From assembly GCA_019638475.1 (NCBI GenBank), contig JAHBTR010000002.1:186001-250000 (forward strand): a stretch of DNA of 64,000 nucleotides. The letters are read 5' to 3'. Shown piece after piece: positions 1 to 8,754 of this stretch. Origin of the DNA: Chitinophagaceae bacterium. GTDB taxonomy: Bacteria > Bacteroidota > Bacteroidia > Chitinophagales > Chitinophagaceae. A model generated the notes under the pieces. It did not search any database, was not told where the DNA came from, and saw nothing but the letters and a program-made list of their open reading frames with translations. How positions within the stretch are numbered: position 1 is the first letter of the stretch; every line of letters begins with the position of its first letter. The translations under genes and the position numbers were made by a program.

Positions 1-309
1 TAAAAATTTGGTGAATAATCTATGTGTGCCTAAAATACCATCTAATACTATTTCAAGCATTTCTATATTAATAATAACAAAACCCACATATACTAAAAGG
101 TGTAAAAAAGCTACTAAAGGATTTCTGAACATTTTCTTTTGTCCAAAAGCCAATAGCAACATATTTTTAATACGCTGTTGTTTATTATCTGTAAAGTCTT
201 CTTCTTTTCCTAATAAAATATTGCGGCGTATGCTAAGTATATTTTTACTAAATAAAAAAATAGCAGCAGCAGATAAAATTAAAAATAAAATTTGTGGTAT
301 ATATTGCAT
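1..309 (-). CDS. Membrane-anchored (Fe-S)-binding oxidoreductase, N-terminal fragment
   Basis: Only the first 103 codons are in the window; the reading frame runs off the left edge. Translation from the ATG at 309 gives a hydrophobic first helix, a basic stretch with the motif LGKEEDFTDNKQQRIKNM, then the conserved AFGQKKMFRNPLVAFLHL segment and another membrane helix ending in ILGTHRLF. This pattern is the N-terminal membrane region of the Bacteroidota (Fe-S)-binding oxidoreductase that resembles heterodisulfide reductase subunits and is thought to pass electrons to or from the quinone pool. The cysteine-rich Fe-S part lies outside the window, so the redox role is inferred from the family only. 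A plus-strand reading of the same bases is a shadow. Confidence 0.7.
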   Translation of the reverse strand, partial: MQYIPQILFLILSAAAIFLFSKNILSIRRNILLGKEEDFTDNKQQRIKNMLLLAFGQKKMFRNPLVAFLHLLVYVGFVIINIEMLEIVLDGILGTHRLFTKFL

Positions 310-414
310 AGAAATTAATTAGTTTAGGCTGTTCAAAGATAAGTTGTTCATTCATAAATTTTGCACCCATATTATCCTGCTCTGTTTACAAAAACTTTAC
401 TGAAATGAAATAAA

Positions 415-445
415 TTTGCATATTTACCAATTTTTGGTAATTTCG
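415..445 (+). promoter_or_regulatory. parDE promoter (TTTG / TAATTTCG)
   Basis: TTTG at 415-418 is followed after exactly 19 nt by TAATTTCG at 438-445, one base off the Bacteroidota -7 consensus TAnnTTTG. Transcription would begin near 451, ten bases before the parD ATG. Confidence 0.6.
424..440. promoter_or_regulatory. Probable ParD operator (perfect inverted repeat)
   Basis: TTACCAA (424-430) and TTGGTAA (434-440) form a perfect 7-bp inverted repeat with a 3-nt spacer. It sits between the two promoter boxes and overlaps the -7 box. ParD antitoxins usually repress their own operon by binding such palindromes, so an operator role is the natural inference. Confidence 0.6.
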
Positions 446-460
446 TAAAAAGCTCAAAAA

Positions 461-709
461 ATGAAAAATACATCAATATCACTTGGCGATTATTTTGACC
501 AATTTGTTAGTAGCCAAGTTTCTGCAGGACGATACAAGAATGTTAGTGAAGTTATTCGTGCAGGGCTTCGTCTTTTGGAAAATGAAGAAAGTAAAGTTAT
601 TGCCTTGAAAAGTGCCATTGAACAAGGGTTGAATAGTCCGAGAATTGACAATTTTGACTTTGACAAACATTTAGCTAAACTACAATCTGCAAAAAGAAAA
701 AATGGCTAA
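461..709 (+). CDS. parD: ParD-family antitoxin
   Basis: This 82-residue protein has the ribbon-helix-helix start typical of ParD (MKNTSISLGDYFDQFV), the SGRYKNVSEVIRAGLRLLE-type core (here SAGRYKNVSEVIRAG, about residues 21-35), and an acidic/basic C-terminal tail that would wrap the toxin. It should neutralise the ParE toxin encoded next and bind operator DNA as a dimer. Its stop overlaps the start of parE by 8 nt, the usual translational coupling of this module. A promoter with a palindromic operator lies just upstream. The locus is self-contained and could be mobile or a stabilising addiction module; nothing visible ties it to the neighbouring Fe-S gene. Confidence 0.88.
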   Translation: MKNTSISLGDYFDQFVSSQVSAGRYKNVSEVIRAGLRLLENEESKVIALKSAIEQGLNSPRIDNFDFDKHLAKLQSAKRKNG

Positions 710-1001
710 AGTTATATTAAGACAAGAAGCTATAAACGACTTAACTGATATTTGGAACTACACAATGCAAGAATGGTCGGAAAATCAAGCAAACAAGTAT
801 TATGAAGTAATTAAATCTGCTTGTAATGAAATAGGTAAAAATCCAAGTATCGGAAGAAATTATGTTGAAATAAGTAAGTATTTATTAGGTCTGAAATCGG
901 GAAAGCATATTATATTCTATCATCCAATTTCAGAAAATGAGGTAGAAATAATTAGAATACTTCACGAACGTATGGATTTAAAAAACAGACTGAATAAATA
1001 A
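702..1001 (+). CDS. parE: ParE/RelE-superfamily toxin
   Basis: A 99-residue protein with the ParE layout: start ILRQEAINDLTDIWNYT, the central GRNYVEIS and GLKSGKHIIFYHP segments (about residues 47-76), and the closing IIRILHERMDLKNRL. Members of this family inhibit DNA gyrase in characterised cases; the target here is not known. It overlaps the parD antitoxin gene by 8 nt and shares its promoter. The length and all core segments are intact, so the module looks functional. The gene is followed by about 180 bases without any clear terminator before the next gene. Confidence 0.88.
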   Translation: MAKVILRQEAINDLTDIWNYTMQEWSENQANKYYEVIKSACNEIGKNPSIGRNYVEISKYLLGLKSGKHIIFYHPISENEVEIIRILHERMDLKNRLNK

Positions 1002-1179
1002 AAACCTTCTGAAATAAGTAATACTAACTTGATTTTAGTTAATAAAAAAATAGAATAGAGAGGATTTGTATAAATAAATTTTTTATGGACAGTCATATTT
1101 GTATTTAGCTTTTGATAAATCAGATGCAGTAAAACAACAAAAAGCATTTACTTTTACTTTTTGGAAGAAAATACATGCT

Positions 1180-1680
1180 ATGCCACACAAAAAATTTATT
1201 TTAACCAAAGCAGCAGCAGCCTTAAAATTACAAAGATTGGCTTTGGAAGTAGCGGAACAATTAAATGATAATACAACTGAACTGATTATTATTGGCATTA
1301 AAAACAGTGGTATTACTATTGCAGAGAAAATAGCTATGCTACTAAAAGAGCATATTCAGCAACCTATACATGTGATAGCAGTAACGCTTAACAAAGCAAA
1401 TCCTAATGAGGTTACACTATCTGAATCAATCAATTTTGACCATAAAAATATTTTGATTTGTGATGATGTTTCTAACAGTGGTAAAACATTATTGTATGCT
1501 TTAAAACCATTATTACACTTTCATCCTAAAAGTATTCAAACACTTGTATTGGTAGAAAGAATGCACAAACAATTTCCTATCAATCCCGACTATGTAGGAC
1601 TAAGTTTAGCTACAACATTGCAAGAAAATATTATAGTAGAAATAGATAACAATGAAGTAGTAGGTGCTTATATTGAATAA
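1180..1680 (+). CDS. PyrR-like phosphoribosyltransferase
   Basis: The protein is 166 residues from the ATG at 1180. A longer TTG-initiated version adds 27 residues with no family resemblance, so the ATG is preferred. The PRPP-binding loop is visible as ILICDDVSNSGKTLLYAL (about residues 104-121), preceded by a LIIIGIKNSGITIAEKIA segment like the hood/nucleotide region of PyrR. PyrR proteins combine weak uracil phosphoribosyltransferase activity with RNA-binding control of pyr genes in Firmicutes; in Bacteroidota the regulatory role is not established. It stands alone, far from pyrC and pyrE, which lie elsewhere in this window. Confidence 0.72.
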   Translation: MPHKKFILTKAAAALKLQRLALEVAEQLNDNTTELIIIGIKNSGITIAEKIAMLLKEHIQQPIHVIAVTLNKANPNEVTLSESINFDHKNILICDDVSNSGKTLLYALKPLLHFHPKSIQTLVLVERMHKQFPINPDYVGLSLATTLQENIIVEIDNNEVVGAYIE

Positions 1681-1692
1681 TACCAATAGCTT

Positions 1693-2100
1693 TTACCATT
1701 GAAAACTCACCTTCAAATCAATATCTGGGTGAAGGCTTTTTTCTACAGGACAACTTCTTGCTATACGCATTAATTGTTCTTTTTGCTCTTGAGTAGCTAT
1801 AAAATTTTCTGTAAAAATTAATTCGGCTACTATTCCTACAATTCTTCTTGGGGCATCACTACTCATTATTTTGGTAACATTAATTTTTGTTCCATTAAAA
1901 TTCAAGTTCATGTCAGCAGCTTTAATAGCCATTGTAGTAATCATGCAACTGGCATAGCTTGTAGCCATTAAATCTGTAGGGCTAAACCGTTGTCCTTTAC
2001 CATGATTATCAGTTGGGGCATCTGTTTCTACCACACTACCACTTTGCAAATGTGTTAATTCTGTTCTTAAATCTCCAGTATAAATAACTGTACTTGTCAT
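1693..2100 (-). CDS. OsmC-family peroxiredoxin-like protein
   Basis: Starting at the ATG at 2100 (MTSTVIYTGDLRTELTH) the protein has 135 residues, the normal OsmC size; an 11-residue N-terminal extension from 2133 is possible but unlike the family. The two redox cysteines of OsmC/Ohr proteins are present, one in SYASCMITTMAIKA and one in ARSCPVEKSLHPD near the C-terminus. OsmC proteins detoxify organic hydroperoxides in the cytoplasm. The FSPTDLMATSYASC motif is characteristic of the OsmC branch. It is divergent from the hypothetical secreted protein that begins at 2144. Confidence 0.87.
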   Translation of the reverse strand: MTSTVIYTGDLRTELTHLQSGSVVETDAPTDNHGKGQRFSPTDLMATSYASCMITTMAIKAADMNLNFNGTKINVTKIMSSDAPRRIVGIVAELIFTENFIATQEQKEQLMRIARSCPVEKSLHPDIDLKVSFQW

Positions 2101-2143
2101 AATAGTATAATTTTGCCCTAAATTTACAGCCAATATTTAATAC

Positions 2144-2959
2144 ATGGCAAAGAATATTATCATAATACTGTTTATAATGTTTCCAATAACATTATTTGCA
2201 CAAAAGAAAAAAGAGCTTTCTCCACGTCAGCAAAAGAAGGCAGAAAGAAGAGAAAAGATAGATAAATTAATAAAGCAAGAAGAAGAAGGAGCTTTGATAT
2301 TTAATAAACAATCTGCATTTGGTATTAAGCTAAGTACAGATGGTTATGGCTTGTTTTATGAAAAAGGAAAGTATAAGACCATTACAAAAACTAATTTATG
2401 GTGGGTAGAAGTGAATGAACATAAAAACCCTAAGGAACAAAGATTTGCAACAGGAGACCCTTATTGGGGTTATACTATTGGTTATCCTTATATATATGGT
2501 AAAATTAATAACTTTTATAATTTTAAAATTGGTATAGGGCAGCAAAGATTAATAGGAGGTAAGGGAAATAAAAATGGTGTGGCAACATCTATTAATTATG
2601 GAGGTGGTTTTGCTTTAGCCCTTATGAAGCCTTATTTTTTAGATGTGTCTGACCCATTAACAGGAGAAACAAAAACCATTAGATATAAAGATGATGAAAA
2701 TTTATTTTTAGACCAAACAAGAATTATTGGTTCTGCTGGCATTTTAAAAGGTTTGGGTTATACAAAATATATTCCTGGTTTTCATATTCGTACAGCATTA
2801 AGATTTGATTATGGAAGATATAATGAATTAGTATCTGCTATTGAAGCAGGTATTAATGCAGAATATTATACCAAAGAAATTGAACAAATGGCATTAAACA
2901 AAAATTATAAATTCTTTTTCAATGCTTATGTATCAATAGTATTTGGGAAAAGAAAATAA
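2144..2959 (+). CDS. Secreted hypothetical protein, probable outer-membrane barrel
   Basis: I do not recognise a named family. The 271-residue product begins with a signal peptide ending LFAQ, followed by a highly charged segment (KKKELSPRQQKKAERREKIDKL). The rest is rich in Tyr, Phe and Gly with alternating polar/hydrophobic stretches (GYGLFYEKGKYKT, NYGGGFALALMKPYF) and ends with strand-like FFFNAYVSIVFGKRK, as expected for a small beta-barrel in the outer membrane. Many Bacteroidota genomes carry similar orphan barrels. It is convergent with ruvB, with no bases between the two stop codons. Confidence 0.65.
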   Translation: MAKNIIIILFIMFPITLFAQKKKELSPRQQKKAERREKIDKLIKQEEEGALIFNKQSAFGIKLSTDGYGLFYEKGKYKTITKTNLWWVEVNEHKNPKEQRFATGDPYWGYTIGYPYIYGKINNFYNFKIGIGQQRLIGGKGNKNGVATSINYGGGFALALMKPYFLDVSDPLTGETKTIRYKDDENLFLDQTRIIGSAGILKGLGYTKYIPGFHIRTALRFDYGRYNELVSAIEAGINAEYYTKEIEQMALNKNYKFFFNAYVSIVFGKRK

Positions 2960-3991
2960 TTAACTAAATAAATTAGATTGGTTTCCTTTAAAAGGTTTTT
3001 TGCCTAAATGTTCATAAGCTTTTGGTGTAACTTCTCTACCTCTTGAAGTACGTTGCAAAAATCCTTCTTGTATCAAAAAAGGTTCATACACTTCTTCAAT
3101 AGTTCCTGCCTCTTCACCTACAGCAGTTGCAATGGTTGTAATACCTACAGGACCACCTTTAAACTTCTCTATAATAGCTTGTAAAATTCTGTTATCCATT
3201 TCATCTAATCCATGTTCATCTACATTTAGTGCATTTAAAGCATGTTGTGTTATACCAATATCTATATTACCATCATTTAATACTTGTGCAAAATCTCTTA
3301 CTCTTCTTAATAAGCCATTGGCTATACGTGGTGTACCTCTGCTTCTTCTGGCAATTTCAGATGCTGCATCTTCTTTTATAGAAGTTTGTAAAATAGTACA
3401 ACTACGTTCTATAATTTTTTTGAGTGTGGTGGCATTATAATATTCTAACCTGCTTTTAATGCCAAACCTACTAAGCAAAGGAGCAGTCAGTAAACCACTA
3501 CGAGTAGTAGCACCTACCAATGTAAAAGGATTTAAGTTTAATTGTATGCTTCTTGCATTAGGTCCACTATCTATCATAATATCTATTCTATAATCTTCCA
3601 TTGCTGCATACAAATATTCTTCTACTACTGTACTCAATCTATGAATTTCATCTATAAATAAAACATCATTAGGTTGCAAGTTGGTTAATAAACCAGCTAA
3701 GTCGCCAGGTTTTTCAATAACTGGTCCACTGGTTTCTTTTATGTTTACACCCAATTCGTTGGCAACTATTCTGCTAAGTGTTGTTTTGCCTAAGCCTGGT
3801 GGTCCATGAAACAAAATATGGTCAAGTGCTTCACCACGAATTTTTGCAGCTTTAATAAATATGATAAGGTTTTCTATCAGTTGTGGCTGCCCACTAAAAT
3901 CTTCAATAACAGCAGGTCTTATACTATTCTCAAATTCTCTATCTATAGTTGAGAGTTGTTCTTTATTATTATTCAAATTTGGATTAGACAT
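2960..3991 (-). CDS. ruvB: Holliday junction branch-migration helicase RuvB
   Basis: The 343-residue protein is full length for RuvB. The order is the start motif [11 protein letters not shown], Walker A GPPGLGKT (residues 63-70), Walker B with DEIH (114-117), sensor 1 GATTRSGLL, arginine-finger region LLSRFGI, and the C-terminal winged helix ([16 protein letters not shown]). RuvB forms the hexameric ring that drives Holliday junction branch migration with RuvA and RuvC during recombination repair. RuvA and RuvC are not in the window. A -7 box 8 bases upstream of the ATG suggests a very short mRNA leader. Confidence 0.97.
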   Translation of the reverse strand: MSNPNLNNNKEQLSTIDREFENSIRPAVIEDFSGQPQLIENLIIFIKAAKIRGEALDHILFHGPPGLGKTTLSRIVANELGVNIKETSGPVIEKPGDLAGLLTNLQPNDVLFIDEIHRLSTVVEEYLYAAMEDYRIDIMIDSGPNARSIQLNLNPFTLVGATTRSGLLTAPLLSRFGIKSRLEYYNATTLKKIIERSCTILQTSIKEDAASEIARRSRGTPRIANGLLRRVRDFAQVLNDGNIDIGITQHALNALNVDEHGLDEMDNRILQAIIEKFKGGPVGITTIATAVGEEAGTIEEVYEPFLIQEGFLQRTSRGREVTPKAYEHLGKKPFKGNQSNLFS

Positions 3992-3998
3992 CTTGCTC

Positions 3999-4006
3999 CA
4001 AAACTA
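3999..4006 (-). promoter_or_regulatory. ruvB -7 box
   Basis: On the minus strand the bases read TAGTTTTG, matching TAnnTTTG. The predicted start of transcription is near 3993, only two bases before the ruvB ATG. I see no good TTTG at the usual upstream distance, so the call is moderate. Confidence 0.45.
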
Positions 4007-4083
4007 CAACATTGTATGATTTGTAAAAAAATAAAAAAACTAATTTATCAGTTTTCTCCTTTTAATAATATTATATACAACCT

Positions 4084-4091
4084 TACATTTG
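4084..4091 (+). promoter_or_regulatory. -7 box upstream of the lipoprotein-crcB unit
   Basis: TACATTTG matches the Bacteroidota -7 consensus. Transcription would start near 4097 and leave a leader of about 53 nt. No upstream TTTG is obvious. The leader lacks the conserved bases of the fluoride riboswitch. Confidence 0.45.
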
Positions 4092-4149
4092 TACTGCTTT
4101 AACAATATAACAAAGGTTATATACCATTAAAATCATCAATTATTTTTAC

Positions 4150-4545
4150 ATGAAGTGTAAGTTACTTTTTTGTATCATTATTTTTTCTGCATGTACATCT
4201 CAACATTATACACCAGCTACAAGTGCTATAGAAGCTATTACTGCATTTATGGAGGCTTGTAAATTAGGCGATTTTAAGAAAGCTAATTTTTATATGCTTC
4301 AAGATGAAGAAAATAAAAAGCTATTGAAAGAAGCACAAAATAAATTTTATCAATATGATTTGGAAGAGAAAAGACAATTAGCAAGTGCCTCTTTACAAAA
4401 TATATCTATTGAAAATTTATCTGCTACAGAAGTAATTATTTACTATAATAACTCATCAGACAAAGAGAGAAGAAAGGTAAAAGCTATTTTGAATAACAAT
4501 ACTTGGCTGATAGATTTTAAATATACATTTAATCCTAACTTATGA
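4150..4545 (+). CDS. Small lipoprotein with an NTF2/DUF4878-like fold
   Basis: The 131-residue product begins with a lipoprotein signal (FCIIIFSAC, lipobox cysteine about residue 15). The mature part starts with a helix AIEAITAFMEACKLGDFKKANFYM, then a run of strands (SIENLSATEVIIYYNN, KVKAILNNNTWLIDFKYTF). That order resembles periplasmic DUF4878/NTF2-like lipoproteins; the assignment is by general pattern only. Its stop overlaps the start of crcB (ATGA), so the two are translated from one message. Whether it contributes to fluoride export is unknown. Confidence 0.7.
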   Translation: MKCKLLFCIIIFSACTSQHYTPATSAIEAITAFMEACKLGDFKKANFYMLQDEENKKLLKEAQNKFYQYDLEEKRQLASASLQNISIENLSATEVIIYYNNSSDKERRKVKAILNNNTWLIDFKYTFNPNL

Positions 4546-4907
4546 TTTGGAAAAATATTTTATTGGTAGGTTTTGGTGGTGGTGCTGGTTCTATTGTAAG
4601 GTATTTAGTATATATATTAGTAAAGCATAAAAATTTTCCTTATAGTACTTTTATAGTAAATATTATTGGTTCATTTTTTATTGGTACTATGATGGCTTAT
4701 TATACAAAGCAAAATGTAAGTGCAGAACAATGGAAATTATTAATAGTTACAGGTTTTTTAGGAGGTTTTACAACATTTTCTGCTTTTAGTTGGGATACAT
4801 TGCAACTATTACAACAACAACGATATAGCATAGCATTATTATATATTATAGCCACCTTTTTACTTTCATTTATAGCTGTATTTGTAGGTTATAAATTATT
4901 TTGTTAA
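4542..4907 (+). CDS. crcB: Fluoride ion exporter CrcB/Fluc
   Basis: A 121-residue membrane protein with the CrcB signature: GGGAGSIVRYLVY near the N-terminus, then FIVNIIGSFFIGTMM and the central GFLGGFTTFSAFSWDT block (about residues 72-87) that lines the fluoride path, followed by a last membrane helix. Four transmembrane segments are evident. Fluc proteins form dual-topology dimeric channels that release fluoride from the cytoplasm. The gene is the second of a two-gene overlap with a lipoprotein. No fluoride riboswitch precedes it, so induction by fluoride is not supported by sequence. Confidence 0.92.
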   Translation: MIWKNILLVGFGGGAGSIVRYLVYILVKHKNFPYSTFIVNIIGSFFIGTMMAYYTKQNVSAEQWKLLIVTGFLGGFTTFSAFSWDTLQLLQQQRYSIALLYIIATFLLSFIAVFVGYKLFC

Positions 4908-5059
4908 TTGAAAAGTCTTATTTTATATCAGTTTTTTAACCTTAGTAAGCTACTTAAATTGTTTAAAATAAGATTATGATATTCACTTATGAGGAAATAA
5001 AAATTTGTGTAATAAATGAAGTCTTATTATATTGCTCAATATTTAAATAAAATTAACGT

Positions 5060-8000
5060 ATGAGAAATCTCAAACTAACCATGTTGCTATGTATATCATT
5101 TTTTTGTATAGCAACAATTTCAGCCCAGCAAACTATCGTTTCAGGGAAAGTTACAAGTAGCAAAACTTCCGAATCTCTCTCGGCAGTTTCAGTAACTATT
5201 AAAGGCACTACTTTAGGAACTTATACAAGTGACAGAGGAGAATTTAAGTTGACAACAACCCAAAAACTCCCCTTTACATTGGTATTTTCTTCAGTAGGCT
5301 TTGCAGATAAAGAAGTATCTGTTACGGAAAGTTCAGAAAACATTAGTGTAAGTATGGAAGTAAAATTTGCTATGGGAGATGAAATAGTAGTTGCAGCTTC
5401 TCGTGTATCTGAAAAAATTATAGAGTCGCCTGTAACTATTGATAGAATTTCTAATACAGCTATTAAAAATGCTCCTGCAGTAAATTATTATGACATCTTA
5501 ACCAACCAAAAAGGGGTAGATGCTAACGTGGCAAGTTTAACCTTTCGTACTGTTACTACACGTGGTTTTATATCAAGTGGTAACTTACGTTTTAATCAAA
5601 TTATGGATGGAATGGACAATCAGGCTCCAGGTTTAAACTTTTCTACTGGTAGTTTTATTGGTATTACTGAATTAGATGTAGAAAGTATGGAACTATTAGG
5701 TGGTGCTTCATCAGCTCTTTATGGTCCAGGTGGTATGAATGGTACTTTATTAATCAATAGTAAAAATCCATTCAAATATCAAGGATTAAGTTTTCAAATT
5801 AAACAAGGTATTAACCATATAGATAATGCTCAAGCTGCTGCATCTCCTTATTACAATTGGAGTGTTCGTTGGGGCAGTAAAATAAATGAAAAATGGGCAT
5901 TTAAAATTGGGGCAGAACTTATTCATGCTAATGATTGGAAAGGTACAGATGAAAGAAACTATTCAAGATTAGCAACACCTACCAGCCAAAATGGTACAGC
6001 AATAGGAGGTACAAGACTTACAGACCCTAACTATGATGGTGTAAATATTTATGGCGATGAAACTACTACTAATTTAAGCAGTAGTATAGCTGGCTTAATT
6101 GGTTCTACACCAGCTTTAGGGGCTTTAAATTTACCTGGTTTTGGTTTAGCACCTATTCCTACCAATGCAGTTTTGGGTGGATATGTAAATTATGCTGGTG
6201 CAGGTCAATTCAATGTTTCAAGAACTGGATATAATGAAAGCCAAGTAATTAATCCAATGACAACTAACTTTAAATTTCAAGGAGCATTGCACCATAAACT
6301 AACAAATAATATAGAAGTAATTGCTGCTGGTTTTTTTGGTACAGGTGCTACAGTATATACTGGTTCAGACAGATACTCATTACAAGATATGAAAATGGCT
6401 CAGTATAAATTAGAATTAAAACATCGTAATTGGTTTTTAAGAGCCTATACAACACGGGAAAATGCAGGTTCTTCTTATAATTCAACCATCTCTACACGTT
6501 TATTTAATGAAGCATGGAAACCAAGTACTGTATGGTATCCACAATTTGTACAAGGAATGGCAACAGTTGGTGCAACATATTATGGACAAACTTTAGGTGC
6601 TACTTATGCTGCAGGTTTAGGTCAAGGATTAACTCCTGCAGTTGCTTATGCACAAGCTGCTGCTGCTGCACAAGCTGCTGTTAATACAAGTGATTATAAA
6701 ATGGCTTTATTAAATAGTGCCAGAGCTTTAGCAGATGTTGGTCGTCCTACAGGCAATATAAGAAATCATCCTTTCTTTACCGATGTTATTGGTCGTCCTA
6801 TTGGTGGTAATACAAATGGAGGTTTGTTTGTAGATAAAACAAGTTTAAACATGTTTGAAGGTCAATATAACTTATCCGAAGATTTAAAACTAAAAGAAAA
6901 AGGATTTGATTTATTAGTAGGTGCAAACATTAAACAATATGTTTTAAATTCTGAAGGAACTTTATTTGCAGACAGTACAGGCAAAATAAAAATTAATGAA
7001 TTTGGTGCTTATATACAAATACAGAAAAAATTATTTGGCGATATATTAAAACTTACTGCAAGTGGTCGTTATGATAAGAACAGTAATTTTAAAGGACGTT
7101 TTACACCAAGAGCTTCAGCAGTTATTAAAGTGGCCAAAGACCATAATATACGCGTATCTTATCAAACTGCTTATCGTTTCCCATCAACTCAAAATCAGTG
7201 GATTAATTTATTTGTATCTGGTGGTGCAAGATTAATGGGAGGCTTACCACAGTTGAGAGAGCATTATGGTTTTGCAAATAGCCCAGGTTATACTGTAGCA
7301 AATGTTACACAATTTGGTAATGCTTTTGCTGCCAATGTTATTGGTCAAGGAGGTAACCCACTTGCTCCAACACCTGCACAAGCTGCTGCTGCATTAGCGG
7401 CTACACAAAACTTATTACAACCTTACGAGTTTGGAGAATTTAAGCCAGAAAGCATGTCATCTATTGAAGTAGGATATAAAGGCGTTATCAATAATAAATT
7501 AATTGTTGATGCCTATTTCTATCATTCAAATTATAATGACTTTATTGGAAGTGTAATTGTATTACAATCTAAACTTGCTGGTCCTATAAGCCCATTAGGT
7601 TTATTAGATGCATCAACTCGTCAGCCTTATAGTATTTCAGTTAATCAATCTCAAGAAATTAAAGTAAGTGGATGGGGTTTATCATTAGAATATATGTTGC
7701 CTAAAAACTTCTCATTAACTGGAAATGTTTTCTCAGATGAAATAAGTAATGTTCCTACAGGATATGCTTCTTATTTTAACTCTCCTAAATACAGATTTAA
7801 TTTAGGTATTAACAACTCTGGTTTATTCTTTAAAAACAGATTAGGAGGTTCATTAGTATATCGTTGGCAAGATGATTTCTTCTATGAAGGAACATTTGGA
7901 GCAGGTACTATTCCATCTTATGGTGTAGTAGATGCAATGCTTAGCTATAAAATTCCAGATAAAAAATCAGTAATTAAATTAGGTGCTACTAACTTATGGA

Positions 8001-8077
8001 ATAAATATTATCGTACTGGTTGGGGTGCTCCTCAAGTAGGTGGTTTATACTACATAAGTTTTGGTTACAACCTATAA
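5060..8077 (+). CDS. TonB-dependent receptor with carboxypeptidase-like N-terminal domain
   Basis: At 1005 residues this is a typical Bacteroidota TonB-dependent receptor. After a signal peptide (ending TISAQQ) comes a carboxypeptidase regulatory-like domain (about residues 24-110, VSGKVTSSKTSESLSAVSV), the plug (SPVTIDRISNTAIKNAPAVNYYDI, TTRGF, GGASSALYGPGGMNGTLLI), and a barrel ending in YYISFGYNL. It should import a large substrate across the outer membrane using TonB energy. No SusD partner or substrate-specific gene is adjacent, so the substrate is unknown. Two alanine-rich loops stand out, around residues 512-545 (YAQAAAAAQAAVN) and 771-790 (PAQAAAALAATQN). A terminator follows directly. 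Confidence 0.92.
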   Translation: MRNLKLTMLLCISFFCIATISAQQTIVSGKVTSSKTSESLSAVSVTIKGTTLGTYTSDRGEFKLTTTQKLPFTLVFSSVGFADKEVSVTESSENISVSMEVKFAMGDEIVVAASRVSEKIIESPVTIDRISNTAIKNAPAVNYYDILTNQKGVDANVASLTFRTVTTRGFISSGNLRFNQIMDGMDNQAPGLNFSTGSFIGITELDVESMELLGGASSALYGPGGMNGTLLINSKNPFKYQGLSFQIKQGINHIDNAQAAASPYYNWSVRWGSKINEKWAFKIGAELIHANDWKGTDERNYSRLATPTSQNGTAIGGTRLTDPNYDGVNIYGDETTTNLSSSIAGLIGSTPALGALNLPGFGLAPIPTNAVLGGYVNYAGAGQFNVSRTGYNESQVINPMTTNFKFQGALHHKLTNNIEVIAAGFFGTGATVYTGSDRYSLQDMKMAQYKLELKHRNWFLRAYTTRENAGSSYNSTISTRLFNEAWKPSTVWYPQFVQGMATVGATYYGQTLGATYAAGLGQGLTPAVAYAQAAAAAQAAVNTSDYKMALLNSARALADVGRPTGNIRNHPFFTDVIGRPIGGNTNGGLFVDKTSLNMFEGQYNLSEDLKLKEKGFDLLVGANIKQYVLNSEGTLFADSTGKIKINEFGAYIQIQKKLFGDILKLTASGRYDKNSNFKGRFTPRASAVIKVAKDHNIRVSYQTAYRFPSTQNQWINLFVSGGARLMGGLPQLREHYGFANSPGYTVANVTQFGNAFAANVIGQGGNPLAPTPAQAAAALAATQNLLQPYEFGEFKPESMSSIEVGYKGVINNKLIVDAYFYHSNYNDFIGSVIVLQSKLAGPISPLGLLDASTRQPYSISVNQSQEIKVSGWGLSLEYMLPKNFSLTGNVFSDEISNVPTGYASYFNSPKYRFNLGINNSGLFFKNRLGGSLVYRWQDDFFYEGTFGAGTIPSYGVVDAMLSYKIPDKKSVIKLGATNLWNKYYRTGWGAPQVGGLYYISFGYNL

Positions 8078-8095
8078 TTTATACAACTACATAAA

Positions 8096-8132
8096 CAAAA
8101 AATCCTTTACTGCTTAGTGAGGGATTTTTTTT
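8096..8132 (+). terminator. Intrinsic terminator after the TonB-dependent receptor
   Basis: The hairpin pairs AAATCC TTTACT with AGTGAG GGATTT (two G-T pairs, loop GCTT) and is followed by a run of T. It separates the receptor from the secreted protein that begins at 8151. Confidence 0.75.
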
Positions 8133-8150
8133 ACTTATAGAAATTTATTT

Positions 8151-8687
8151 ATGAAACAAATTTTAAAAAGAATAACAGCAGTTTTAGTGATATTTTTTAT
8201 TGTAACTACTGCTGCTGCACAGCAAGATACTTCTTCGGTAAAATCTTATATTAAATTATGTGCAGATAGTATGTTGAACAGCTTTCTTAAAAAAGATTAT
8301 CGTACTATGGCAAAGTTTTCTAACGAAACTATTGTAGATATGATGGGAGGCGAAGAAGCCTATGCTTCTACTATTGAAACAACCATGAGTGAAGGTGATA
8401 TGGCAGAAGTAAAATTAGAAGAAGCTAAAGTTGGCAACATTTTGCAAGTAGTAAAAACAGATGCAGGCTTTCAGTGCATTGTTCAGCAAAAAGTTGTAAT
8501 GGTTCTGTACGAAACAAGGGTTATCAGTATTTCGCCATTGCATGGTTATAGTAACAAAGAGGGCAAACATTGGCGTTTTATGGATGTTGGTGGGCAAACT
8601 GCTGAATCTTTAGAAATGTACATAACCGATTTTGATAAAAGGTTAGTCATCCCTAAAAAAGAAACTTCTATGGAGGCTATTGAATAA
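8151..8687 (+). CDS. Secreted hypothetical protein
   Basis: I do not recognise a named family. The 178-residue product has a signal peptide (ending TTAAAQQ) and a compact domain with helix SYIKLCADSMLNSFLKKDYRTMAKFSN followed by strands (GFQCIVQQKVVMVLYETRVISISPLHGYS, KHWRFMDVGGQ). A helix-then-sheet order with a small-residue centre fits an NTF2-like periplasmic domain, but this is only an impression. It sits between a terminator and a 214-base gap, so it is probably transcribed alone. Confidence 0.7.
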   Translation: MKQILKRITAVLVIFFIVTTAAAQQDTSSVKSYIKLCADSMLNSFLKKDYRTMAKFSNETIVDMMGGEEAYASTIETTMSEGDMAEVKLEEAKVGNILQVVKTDAGFQCIVQQKVVMVLYETRVISISPLHGYSNKEGKHWRFMDVGGQTAESLEMYITDFDKRLVIPKKETSMEAIE

Positions 8688-8754
8688 TGTTTTGCATTTT
8701 TCCTTCCCAGCATCTTCTCTTTGTTGGCTTTTGTAGTTTAGCTAAGGGAGATGA

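Noticed and set aside
8..322. Plus-strand ORF of 104 residues at the left edge
   Set aside because: The opposite strand encodes a recognisable Fe-S oxidoreductase N-terminus; the plus-strand reading resembles nothing.
4092..4149. Possible fluoride riboswitch ahead of the lipoprotein-crcB unit
   Set aside because: The leader is too short and lacks the conserved fluoride-riboswitch bases.
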